A stretch of 64,000 nt of DNA from Roseburia sp. (lineage in GTDB: Bacteria > Bacillota > Clostridia > Lachnospirales > Lachnospiraceae): assembly GCA_026168605.1 (NCBI GenBank), contig JAPFDX010000012.1:1-64000 (forward strand). The letters are read 5' to 3'. The notes under the pieces are model-generated. The model saw only the letters and a list, made by a program, of their open reading frames with translations. It searched no databases and was not told the DNA's origin. The position numbers and the translations under genes were made by a program. Each line of letters opens with the position of its first letter. Within the stretch, counting starts at the first letter, position 1. Below are positions 57,201 to 64,000 of the stretch, in pieces.

Positions 57201-58223
57201 TCACTCGCACCTGCGGTTTCTGCCAAATATCACGTCATAATTGATATTCCGGTAGAAGATTTCTTCCACGTCCGCCTCTGTGACGTCATAGTTGCCGAGC
57301 ATCCACATCACCTTGGCGATCACGGACTCGAGCGTCATATCATACGATTCCAGAAAACGGCAGTACGCCTTCATATCGTGCCCGACCTCGTACACCGTCA
57401 TATCGCTGCCCTCATGCGCCACCTGCGTCGCCATCACGACAAGCTTTTTGGGATATTTCCGGCAGAGGCGGTAAAACTCGTCCGCGATCGACTGCGGGAT
57501 CCCTCCCACGCCAAAGCTCTCCACAATGATGCAGTCATAATTTTCAAAAATACTGCCAAGCACCTTCGGCTTGATCCCCGGAATCAGCTTCATCAAAAAG
57601 ACGCTCTCGTCCAGCTTCTCATAAAACTGCACCTCCTGCTCGTAGGGCAGCATCGGAATGTAGCGCATGATATTGCCGTCCTGGATCATTGCGAGACACG
57701 GGTAATCAATACTCGAAAACGCATTGTAGCTCTTGGAACGCACTTTTTTCGCACGCGTTCCGGCGATGACCTTTCCGTCAAACACGATCTGCACACCCTG
57801 CGATTTCTCGTCCGATGCGTATAAAAAGCTGTCCAGCAGGTTGGACTTCGCATCCGTGATCTCAAGGTCGATCGGCTTTTGTGCCCCGGTGATGACCACC
57901 GGCTTTTTCGTGTTCTGGATCATATAGGAAAGCGCTGCCGCCGTGTACGCCATCGTATCTGTCCCGTGCGCGATCACAAAGCCGTCAAACCGCTCATAGT
58001 TCTCCCGGATCGCATGAACCATCAGCTTCCAGTGCTCCGGCTCCATGTTGGAGCTGTCAATGTTGAGTAGCTGCACCGCCTCTATCTCACAGATCTGTGC
58101 TGCCTGCGGAATATATTGAAGCAGCTCCTCCGGCGTGATCTGCGGTTTCAAACCGTTGTCCGACTTTCTGGACGCAATCGTACCCCCCGTTGCAAGCAGT
58201 AAAATTCTCTTTTTTTGTGACAT
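57201..58223 (-). CDS. ansA: L-asparaginase, type I
   Basis: 340 residues. Catalytic blocks LLATGGTIASRKSDNGLKPQ (first Thr) and VIAHGTDTMAYTAAALSYMI (second Thr-Asp), then KPVVITGAQKP; no signal peptide, so a cytoplasmic AnsA-like enzyme converting asparagine to aspartate and ammonia. First gene of the operon with the amino-acid symporter 25 bases downstream. Confidence 0.95.
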   Translation of the reverse strand: MSQKKRILLLATGGTIASRKSDNGLKPQITPEELLQYIPQAAQICEIEAVQLLNIDSSNMEPEHWKLMVHAIRENYERFDGFVIAHGTDTMAYTAAALSYMIQNTKKPVVITGAQKPIDLEITDAKSNLLDSFLYASDEKSQGVQIVFDGKVIAGTRAKKVRSKSYNAFSSIDYPCLAMIQDGNIMRYIPMLPYEQEVQFYEKLDESVFLMKLIPGIKPKVLGSIFENYDCIIVESFGVGGIPQSIADEFYRLCRKYPKKLVVMATQVAHEGSDMTVYEVGHDMKAYCRFLESYDMTLESVIAKVMWMLGNYDVTEADVEEIFYRNINYDVIFGRNRRCE

Positions 58224-58350
58224 CTGTTTCTCTCCGTTTCCTAACGGCGTCCGCCGTTTCCTCTGGTGCCCATTGTACCAATGTAAAACAGAATTTTCAA
58301 TAATAAAAAGTTTAATTTCAAATCAATAAATGATTATTCCAAAATGGAAA

Positions 58351-58375
58351 GAGTGGGATTCCAAGAATCCCACTC
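58351..58375 (-). terminator. Terminator of secreted-peptide cassette
   Basis: GAGTGGGATT pairs perfectly with AATCCCACTC across CCAAG. On the minus strand it is followed by TTTCCATTTT. The remaining bases of the gap 58224-58479 are AT-rich with nothing else seen. Confidence 0.7.
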
Positions 58376-58479
58376 ACATCTTTACTGTCATAAAAACCTC
58401 TTAAATAATTCGCTAACTTTTTGCTTTTCGCAAATCATATGTCCACATATCATTGATGCAACATATTCTAACGGAAACG

Positions 58480-58896
58480 CTATGCCCCATCCAAAAACTC
58501 AATGAAATCGGTATCGTTTTCAAACCCTTGCCCAGTTTTTACTATATCACCGTTATTGATGATTGCGTAATAGGGTATCATATTGATGTCATCAAAAATT
58601 TGTCCTATTTCCGCCAGAAAAGCCTCTTGATTGTCCATGCTGTATCTTAAATAAAAAAATTCATACGTATCTAAATTACTGCTTTTGATAAAATCTTTTA
58701 ATTCCACACAATTTGGACAATCATCTCTTCCGATCAAAAGAATAAAACTCTCCTGATCATCAAGCTTTTGCTGAAACTCACTGTAGTTAATCACTTTGAC
58801 GTCATTTCGACCATTTGATTGCAAAAACCAAGCACACGATATACCTACCATAAGAAGTAATATGACAACAAAATACATCCACTTCTTTCTAAACAT
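58480..58896 (-). CDS. Membrane-anchored thioredoxin-like protein
   Basis: 138 residues. One N-terminal membrane helix (WMYFVVILLLMVGISCAWFL) leads to an extracytoplasmic thioredoxin fold with FILLIGRDDCPNCVELKDFI (CPNC active site) and a cis-Pro region MIPYYAIINNG. Similar proteins accompany bacteriocin and secreted-peptide genes as disulfide helpers. Third in an AT-rich operon behind a Cys-containing secreted protein, so it may form or reduce its disulfides. Inference from context. Confidence 0.8.
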   Translation of the reverse strand: MFRKKWMYFVVILLLMVGISCAWFLQSNGRNDVKVINYSEFQQKLDDQESFILLIGRDDCPNCVELKDFIKSSNLDTYEFFYLRYSMDNQEAFLAEIGQIFDDINMIPYYAIINNGDIVKTGQGFENDTDFIEFLDGA

Positions 58897-58944
58897 CCAA
58901 GTACCATTCTCTTTTCTGAAAAGTCTTTTTACCTTTATAATCGA

Positions 58945-59121
58945 CTATTGATGATGCTTTTCCCAAATAGAGCAACCACCAAAAAAAATAACGCCATTAA
59001 TAAATGTTAAGAATAATGCCATTTCACCTGAAAGGACATTTCTCTTATATAAAATGTTACAAAGAATCGACAACAAAATCATAAAACAGACAAAGAAAAA
59101 AAACATTACTTTTTTCATCAT
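58945..59121 (-). CDS. Small two-span membrane protein, 58 aa
   Basis: MMKKVMFFFFVCFMILLSIL is the first membrane helix and ALFLTFINGVIFFGGCSIW the second; the tail is EKHHQ. Its ATG overlaps the previous stop (ATGATG at 59116-59121). Situated between a secreted Cys-containing protein and a thioredoxin-like protein. Candidate immunity or accessory protein, but no family is recognised. Confidence 0.62.
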   Translation of the reverse strand: MMKKVMFFFFVCFMILLSILCNILYKRNVLSGEMALFLTFINGVIFFGGCSIWEKHHQ

Positions 59122-59654
59122 TTTTTTCTCACCTCATATCTCCAATACCCCTGATTACACGGTCCCGAGTGCATCGGTTCACATCCCGGAATATACCCTG
59201 GAATATACTCTCCCGATACAATATAATACTTCCCATATTCAATACTTGTTCCGAGGTGGCTAAGCACTATCCTACAGAGATCATGTCCTGAAACCCATTC
59301 AATCGCAGAACATGCATTAATTGCCCACCATATTGCTTCCCCTAATGCTTTTAAGCCACCTACTCGTGAAGATACAGATTCTACATCTTCATCGCTAAAC
59401 ACATGCGCATAATCGTTTATAATAATACTGCCATCGCTTTTATATATTGCCTCTGTTCCATTATCAAAAGTTTTAACTAAGTCTCCCTCTTCATTCTCAT
59501 AACTTGAAACAACATTCGGAAGTGAGGAGACCTCACAAGAAGTGCAGGATCCGTTATCTGCTGCCACAATCTCCACTGATTGAACCATACATATCATCAA
59601 GGTCAACACCAAAAGACTAGATGCCATACGTTTCAGCAAGCACTTTTTCTCCAT
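59118..59654 (-). CDS. Secreted Cys-containing protein, possible peptide precursor
   Basis: 178 residues. Sec signal peptide MEKKCLLKRMASSLLVLTLM up to about residue 32 (VEIVAA|DNG). A CTSC motif follows, then a propeptide-like region (FDNGTEAIYKSDGSIIIND), then a C-terminal part with AIWWAINACSAIEWVSGHDL, C..., and CEPMHSGPCNQGYW. Six Cys outside the signal suggest disulfides. Leading gene of a three-gene AT-rich cassette with a thioredoxin-like helper. Bacteriocin or other secreted peptide is possible but unproven. ATG follows AGGAGG. Confidence 0.72.
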   Translation of the reverse strand: MEKKCLLKRMASSLLVLTLMICMVQSVEIVAADNGSCTSCEVSSLPNVVSSYENEEGDLVKTFDNGTEAIYKSDGSIIINDYAHVFSDEDVESVSSRVGGLKALGEAIWWAINACSAIEWVSGHDLCRIVLSHLGTSIEYGKYYIVSGEYIPGYIPGCEPMHSGPCNQGYWRYEVRKK

Positions 59655-59823
59655 AAAATACCTCCTAAAATATCTCATTTAGAAATAACTTTGCAACAAT
59701 ACTGATTTCATAAATTACTGAAACATTGGAAACACCTCCTAACACAAGGACATTATATGTCATAAATATGTTCATACTCAGTGTCTCTAAAACATAGTAT
59801 ATCTTTATTTCAACTCTTATATT

Positions 59824-59862
59824 CTATGATAGAATTATAATCATAGTTTTATTTTCTGTCAA
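59824..59862 (-). promoter_or_regulatory. Promoter and inverted repeat of secreted-peptide cassette
   Basis: On the minus strand TTGACA (59857-59862) and TATAAT (59834-59839) are 17 bases apart. CTATGAT and ATCATAG (59824-59846) form an inverted repeat over the -10 box, a possible operator. The leader to 59654 is about 170 bases and contains AGGAGG followed by a three-codon ATG frame, a possible leader peptide. Confidence 0.72.
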
Positions 59863-59884
59863 TATTTTTCTCTCCACTTCTTCG

Positions 59885-60301
59885 CTAAAATTTGTAATTT
59901 TTTCCGTGTGAAAGCAGTAAACCATCCGTCAGTTCAACACATAAAATGATCGTATTTTCATCATTAAAATCATTATGTCCGTTATCAATCCATTCTACAA
60001 AAACACCTCTCAGTCTTTTTGCAATCCCGTCATTCTCCTTTTTTCCAAAGTAGCCCAGATTCACACCCTTTCCATGCGCCGTAAACCACTCTCCCGCAAT
60101 TGCAACGATTGGATGATTTTCAATCTGTTTCATTTTCCCGGAAAGCGCGTGTGTGATGATATAAAATGCGCCGTTCTCATAATAGGCATTGACATACCGC
60201 ACATAGGGCATTTCATGTTCCATTGTCGCCAAGGCAAGCACGGTGTCTTTTCCAAACCTTTCGGACATGATCTTCTCCACTTCCTGATCTATCTTTTTCA
60301 T
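59885..60301 (-). CDS. Pyridoxamine-5-phosphate-oxidase-like FMN-binding protein
   Basis: 138 residues of the PPOX split-barrel fold: VLALATMEHEMPYVRYVNAY, GAFYIITHALSGKMKQIENH, and VAIAGEWFTAHGKGVNLGYF. The family binds FMN or F420 and reduces varied small molecules; the substrate is unknown. The start overlaps the hydrolase stop by four bases (ATGA). Confidence 0.85.
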   Translation of the reverse strand: MKKIDQEVEKIMSERFGKDTVLALATMEHEMPYVRYVNAYYENGAFYIITHALSGKMKQIENHPIVAIAGEWFTAHGKGVNLGYFGKKENDGIAKRLRGVFVEWIDNGHNDFNDENTIILCVELTDGLLLSHGKNYKF

Positions 60302-60942
60302 GGTCTCATCTCCCTCTCAAAGTTATCACTGTAAAATTCACGGAGCAGTTCCGCCAGTTTTTCCGGCGCTTCGGTGTTTACCTCATGCCCCACTCCGCCG
60401 GGCTTTGCAAGTCTTGCATGGGGCAGACGGCCGGCAAGCTCTGCGGCAGCCCTTTTATTTGCCTGATCCCTCTCGCCGCACACGATCAGGGACGGGCAGA
60501 AAATTTTATCAAGGGAATCGCTAAAATCCAGTTTACTCATTGTTTTGCAGAGTTTTAAAACCTCATCCTTTTCAAAGCCCATCGAGCGGAACGCAGCCTT
60601 TGGCAGACACCGAAAGACTGCATTTTGAAACCGCAGCAAATGCTCCGGCATTTTGTACTGTGCCCCAATCAAAACCAGCGCCTTTACTCTGTCCGGATGC
60701 TCCGCCGCATAGTGGAGAGCTAACACGCCGCCCAGCGATAAGCCGCAGAGCGCGAAGGGTTCCCCGACTGCATCGCACACGGCAGAAAATGCGGTGTAGA
60801 GATTTGGGTATGTCACTTCTTTTCCGCGGACAAGCTCTGACAAGTCCGGGCATATGCAGGCTTCATCCGTATGTAACTGCTCCATTACTCCCTGCCAACT
60901 GTCCGGCTTTTGTCCCAGACCGTGCACATAAATCTGCTTCAT
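60298..60942 (-). CDS. Alpha/beta hydrolase
   Basis: 214 residues. YVHGLGQKPDSWQGVMEQL, nucleophile elbow ALCGLSLGGVLALHYAAEHP, acid strand SLIVCGERDQANKRAA and the catalytic His in GGVGHEVNTEAPEKL. Serine hydrolase of unknown substrate, co-transcribed with the FMN-binding protein. Confidence 0.9.
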   Translation of the reverse strand: MKQIYVHGLGQKPDSWQGVMEQLHTDEACICPDLSELVRGKEVTYPNLYTAFSAVCDAVGEPFALCGLSLGGVLALHYAAEHPDRVKALVLIGAQYKMPEHLLRFQNAVFRCLPKAAFRSMGFEKDEVLKLCKTMSKLDFSDSLDKIFCPSLIVCGERDQANKRAAAELAGRLPHARLAKPGGVGHEVNTEAPEKLAELLREFYSDNFEREMRP

Positions 60943-61003
60943 TCTACTCCTCCATTTCCCAAATCACGGCTGCAGATTCAGCCCTGTTTTCCTATAAAGC
61001 CAG

Positions 61004-61029
61004 AAAAAGGGCACTTCCAGTGCCCTTTT
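61004..61029. terminator. Hairpin terminator
   Basis: AAAAAGGGCACT pairs with AGTGCCCTTTT across TCC. It is symmetrical, so it can act in both directions in the gap 60943-61199. Confidence 0.82.
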
Positions 61030-61100
61030 CCCTGCCCTTGTTAGTATACCACTGCCTGCACAGTCATGACAAGCCCTGAAAATGCGGGTTTTGACATATC

Positions 61101-61149
61101 AAAAAAGTCCCCAAAGCGACGCCTCTGTGCGCCGCCCCGGGGACTTTTT
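61101..61149 (-). terminator. Terminator of second sugar transporter operon
   Basis: AAAAAAGTCCCC pairs with GGGGACTTTTT (61139-61149), with GCG pairs inside. It lies 51 bases after the binding-protein stop on the minus strand. Confidence 0.85.
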
Positions 61150-61157
61150 ATCTTTGG

Positions 61158-61192
61158 CATAAGAGTGGATCGCAAAGCGTGCCGCTCACTGT
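61158..61192. repeat. 35-bp hairpin repeat, copy 2
   Basis: 31 of 35 positions match the copy at 24013-24047. GAGTGG pairs with CCGCTC (one G-U) and inner CGC with GCG around AAA. It lies between the binding-protein stop and the terminator. Confidence 0.65.
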
Positions 61193-61199
61193 CTTCACA

Positions 61200-62708
61200 C
61201 TAGCGGTTACTGTAATCCTCTGTCGTATAGTTCTCCATCGGATCCCAGTTTTTAAACTCAAAATCGCTGACGTCTACATCTGCGCCGCTCTCCTTTGCAG
61301 CCTCGATCGCACGCTCCCATTCTGTCTGTGTCTTTTCTCCAAGATCCTTTAACTGCGCCTTGTAATCCACAGACTGTGCCAGTACACCCTGCACGATCTC
61401 GCCCAGATTCGGTGAGATTGCTGTCGCCTGCGCATAGACCTCTGCCGTTTCCGGATTTCCTACCAGTGGATCCGGAACCAGCGCTGCCGCCTCCTGGTTC
61501 AACTGATAATAGGCAAGCATCTGCTCGTCGGTCATATATTTCTCATTCACCGCATCAATGACCGATACAAAACCGCCGTCCTCGACAAGTCCGGACTGGT
61601 ACTCCTCGGAGTAAAGCGCCTTGAGATATTTTGCTGCGACATCCGGGTGCTCGCAATTCGCAGAAATTCCCATCCACGGCTGCGCTCCGATATACGGCAG
61701 CTTTCCTTTTGCCCCGTCATCCGGTACAGGGATCACCATCACGCCGAAGTCAAGATCCGGATTCTCTGCTTTCCATGTCGAGATACACCATGCGCCCTGA
61801 CAGATAAACGCCGCCTGATTCTGTGCAAATAATGCTCTTGCCTCCGGCGCCTTCAAGGTGACGGAATTTGGATGGAACACACCGGCCTTCACCAGCGAAT
61901 CATAATAGTCAAACGCTTTTACCATCGCGTCCGAATTCATGGTGTTCTGACCGTCCACCAAAAGCATCTGGGAAATATCGCCGCACTGTGCGCCCTCAAG
62001 ACTTGCCAGTGAACGGATAAACAGCTCCAGACGATTTGCCTGCGCACCGCTGTCGATGATTCCGTAATATTTTCCGTTTCCAGCCTCTGTCACCTGCTCA
62101 CAGACAGCTTTAAACTCGCTCCATGTCTCCGGCAGTTCCTCCACGCCTGCTTCCTCCAGGACTGTCTTGTTGTAAAACAGCAGCGTATTGATGATATTCG
62201 CAGACTCCGGGAGCACATACACGCTTCCGTCGAGCGTCGTGATCCCCTCATTGAGCGCCCCGTCTGCAAACGTTGCAAAAAAGTCCTCGCCCAGATAGTC
62301 GTTCAGCGGAAGATACCAGTTTTCATCGACTGCCGCCTGAAGCTTCATCCCGGACGGTAGCGGGAACAGATCCGGCGCATCCCCGCTCTTGATGGAGGAG
62401 ATCACGCTCTCCTTAAACTGATCCGCGGTCAGCACTGTGTATTCGATCGTTACATTCGGGTTTTCCTCCATAAACTTCTGGTGGAACGCCTCTCTCCGCG
62501 CCTTCGTGCTGTCGCTCCAGTCCACCACGCGCAGCGTCACCTGTTCATCCTCTCCCGTCACCACAGGTTCCTTTGTCTCTGTGTCCGCCTGCTGTACCTC
62601 GTCCTTCTGCGGCTCGTCTTTGGTAGACACATTCACACCGCCGCACGCCGCCGTCCCCAAAGCAACCGTCGCTGCCATGGCTGCCGCCATCACCCTTTTC
62701 ATCTTCAT
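61200..62708 (-). CDS. Sugar-binding lipoprotein of second ABC transporter
   Basis: 502 residues. Signal MKMKRVMAAAMAATVALGTA with lipobox TAAC. Solute-binding fold with VTLRVVDWSDSTKARREAFH, LFPLPSGMKLQAAVDENWYL, and FICQGAWCISTWKAENPDLD. Carbohydrate-type (extracellular binding protein family 1); the sugar is unknown. ATG at 62708 follows AAGGAGG. Followed upstream by the two permease genes in the order permease, permease, binding protein. Confidence 0.92.
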   Translation of the reverse strand: MKMKRVMAAAMAATVALGTAACGGVNVSTKDEPQKDEVQQADTETKEPVVTGEDEQVTLRVVDWSDSTKARREAFHQKFMEENPNVTIEYTVLTADQFKESVISSIKSGDAPDLFPLPSGMKLQAAVDENWYLPLNDYLGEDFFATFADGALNEGITTLDGSVYVLPESANIINTLLFYNKTVLEEAGVEELPETWSEFKAVCEQVTEAGNGKYYGIIDSGAQANRLELFIRSLASLEGAQCGDISQMLLVDGQNTMNSDAMVKAFDYYDSLVKAGVFHPNSVTLKAPEARALFAQNQAAFICQGAWCISTWKAENPDLDFGVMVIPVPDDGAKGKLPYIGAQPWMGISANCEHPDVAAKYLKALYSEEYQSGLVEDGGFVSVIDAVNEKYMTDEQMLAYYQLNQEAAALVPDPLVGNPETAEVYAQATAISPNLGEIVQGVLAQSVDYKAQLKDLGEKTQTEWERAIEAAKESGADVDVSDFEFKNWDPMENYTTEDYSNR

Positions 62709-62743
62709 TCTTTTTCCTCCTTGCCTTTCTTTCTTATTCTTAA

Positions 62744-63580
62744 TTAACTCTTTACCGCGCCCGCAATACCATCCACAAAGTACTTCTGGCATAGGATAAA
62801 GATAATAATTACCGGAACTACCGCAATGCTCGCTCCTGCCGCGATCCCCGTCCAGTCCACGACATTTTCTCCGCGCAGCGCATAAAGTCCGACCGCAAGC
62901 GTCCGAAGCTTCGGATTATTCAGCGTGATCGTAAGCGGGAGCAGAAAGGAATTCCACGTCCAGATAAACTGCATGATCACTACCGTTACCATGACCGGCT
63001 TTGCCAGGGGAAACATCACCTTTCCGAAAATCTGTGGAAAGCTGCACCCGTCGATCGTCGCCGCCTCCTCCATCTCCTTGGGGATCGAGGCGAAAAAGCT
63101 GGAAAACAGCATCAAAAAGATCACATGGCCGCCGCCTGCCTCCGCCAGGATCAAGCCCAAAAGATTCTGGGAAAGACCCATCTGCTTTAACAGCTCGTAA
63201 ACCGGAATGATCGTAAACACCAGCGGGATCGTGATACTCGCGACAAAAATCGAGAGAACCACTTTTTTTCCAAAAAACACATAGCGTCCCAGCACATAGC
63301 CCGCCAGCGCCGTGGTGAGCAGCACGATCACCACGACCGACACCGTGACGATAATGGAGTTTTTAAAATATACGCCAAAATTCGCATTGTTCCACGCACG
63401 TACCAGATTCTCCGTTGTAAACGATTCCGGAAACAGACTTAAGCTGTTCGCAAAAAATTCGTCCTGCGTCTTAAACGAGGATGCAACCATCCACAAAAAC
63501 GGATAGACCCACAAAAAACCGACCACCGTCAAAACCAGATACAACAGTATCTTTCCTATTTTAAGCTTTTTCTTTTTCAT
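62744..63580 (-). CDS. Sugar ABC transporter permease, MalG/AraQ-like
   Basis: 278 residues, six membrane segments, EAA loop MEEAATIDGCSFPQIFGKVM followed by FPLAKPV. It overlaps the next permease by four bases and precedes the binding-protein gene by 35 bases. No regulator or ATPase gene is seen before the window ends. Confidence 0.93.
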   Translation of the reverse strand: MKKKKLKIGKILLYLVLTVVGFLWVYPFLWMVASSFKTQDEFFANSLSLFPESFTTENLVRAWNNANFGVYFKNSIIVTVSVVVIVLLTTALAGYVLGRYVFFGKKVVLSIFVASITIPLVFTIIPVYELLKQMGLSQNLLGLILAEAGGGHVIFLMLFSSFFASIPKEMEEAATIDGCSFPQIFGKVMFPLAKPVMVTVVIMQFIWTWNSFLLPLTITLNNPKLRTLAVGLYALRGENVVDWTGIAAGASIAVVPVIIIFILCQKYFVDGIAGAVKS

Positions 63581-64000
63581 CCTTTATTCTCCGCCTTCGC
63601 TCTTTTTTGAATACCGCTCTTGACCAGATTGCCGGAAACGCCAATGACGATCACGATCAGACCGAATACGATCGCCGCCGCGCTTGCATATCCCAACCGG
63701 GGCATTCCGTTGCTCCCCGCATATGCCGTGCGGTAAACAAACGTCGCCGCAACGTCCGTTGCGTAGAACGGTCCGCCGTTTGTCATCGTCTGCACCAGAT
63801 CGAACACCTTGAGCGAACTGATGACACAGAGCGTTGCGATCACGCCTCCGATCGGAAGGATGATCGGAAATACCACTCTGCTGAACGTTTTCCACTTTCC
63901 GGCTCCGTCGATCCGCGCCGCCTCGTACACATCCTGCGGCACGCTCTGGAGCGCGGCAAGCCAGTAGATCATATAGGTACCAACATCCTTCCAGCAGCCG
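63577..64000 (-). CDS. Sugar ABC transporter permease, MalF-like, C-terminal part (runs off right edge)
   Basis: About 140 residues of the C-terminal half. The EAA loop is YEAARIDGAGKWKTFSRVVF followed by PIILP, then VFDLVQTMTNGGPFYATDVA, as in UgpA/MalF-like permeases. The frame is open to the edge (CWKDVGTYMIYW), so the gene continues right of the window. Partner of the permease at 62744. Confidence 0.93.
   Translation of the reverse strand, partial: GCWKDVGTYMIYWLAALQSVPQDVYEAARIDGAGKWKTFSRVVFPIILPIGGVIATLCVISSLKVFDLVQTMTNGGPFYATDVAATFVYRTAYAGSNGMPRLGYASAAAIVFGLIVIVIGVSGNLVKSGIQKRAKAENKG

Noticed and set aside
1-64000. tRNA, rRNA or tmRNA genes
   Set aside because: I looked for cloverleaf-like segments and conserved rRNA stretches in the intergenic regions and saw none; a covariance search would be decisive.

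Overview
The window reads as chromosome of a spore-forming Firmicute, most likely a member of the Lachnospiraceae. Evidence: cotJA-cotJB-cotJC and spoIVA (endospore formers), an NfnAB-type oxidoreductase pair (anaerobic Clostridia), DUF5717/DUF5716 proteins (typical of Lachnospiraceae), strong AGGAGG ribosome binding sites and sigma-A promoters. No rRNA, tRNA or CRISPR array was seen. The family assignment is inference; I cannot name the species.

Region 1 (1 to about 9155) is the right-hand part of an integrated mobile element that runs off the left edge. From left to right it carries: the start of an ImmA/IrrE-type metallopeptidase; a YjzC-like small protein; six small leftward genes; a divergent XRE repressor with shared operators (a phage-type switch); two lipoproteins; a HicAB pair with a YgiT-type zinc-finger gene; a short structured RNA with its own terminator directly upstream of a HEPN-motif Abi_2 protein; a small HTH protein; a second HicAB pair; and a large serine recombinase. 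The element ends inside the spore-coat gene cotJC, of which about 31 codons remain behind intact cotJA and cotJB. This layout resembles skin-type elements that interrupt sporulation genes.

Region 2 (9.2-34 kb) is mostly core genome: a four-gene operon of uncharacterised proteins (coiled-coil membrane protein, small repeat protein, Hsp70/actin-like DUF5716, giant DUF5717); a PLP-dependent CobD/HisC-like enzyme; a methyltransferase; two regulator-plus-ABC-transporter cassettes; VanZ; a large lipoprotein; NfnAB-like genes; two CobW-type GTPases, one with Cys/His-rich repeats; an ABC exporter; and a LUD-domain protein.

Region 3 (34-50.4 kb): rpsU, a sensorless chemoreceptor, alaS, a metallo-beta-lactamase-fold protein, an MTA/SAH-deaminase-like amidohydrolase with purine nucleoside phosphorylase, spoIVA behind a sigma-E-like promoter, then a maltodextrin-type operon (binding protein, two permeases, LacI regulator, malQ, dagK) behind a palindromic operator.

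Region 4 (50.5-64 kb): an XRE-DUF3169 pair with three operators, a 201-bp MITE-like insertion, a CLC channel, bioY under a BirA-type operator, an asparaginase/alanine symporter/spermidine-synthase-like/Cys-rich operon, an AT-rich three-gene secreted-peptide cassette with a thioredoxin-like protein, an FMN-binding protein with a hydrolase, and a second sugar ABC transporter that runs off the right edge. A 35-bp hairpin repeat occurs once in region 2 and once in region 4.
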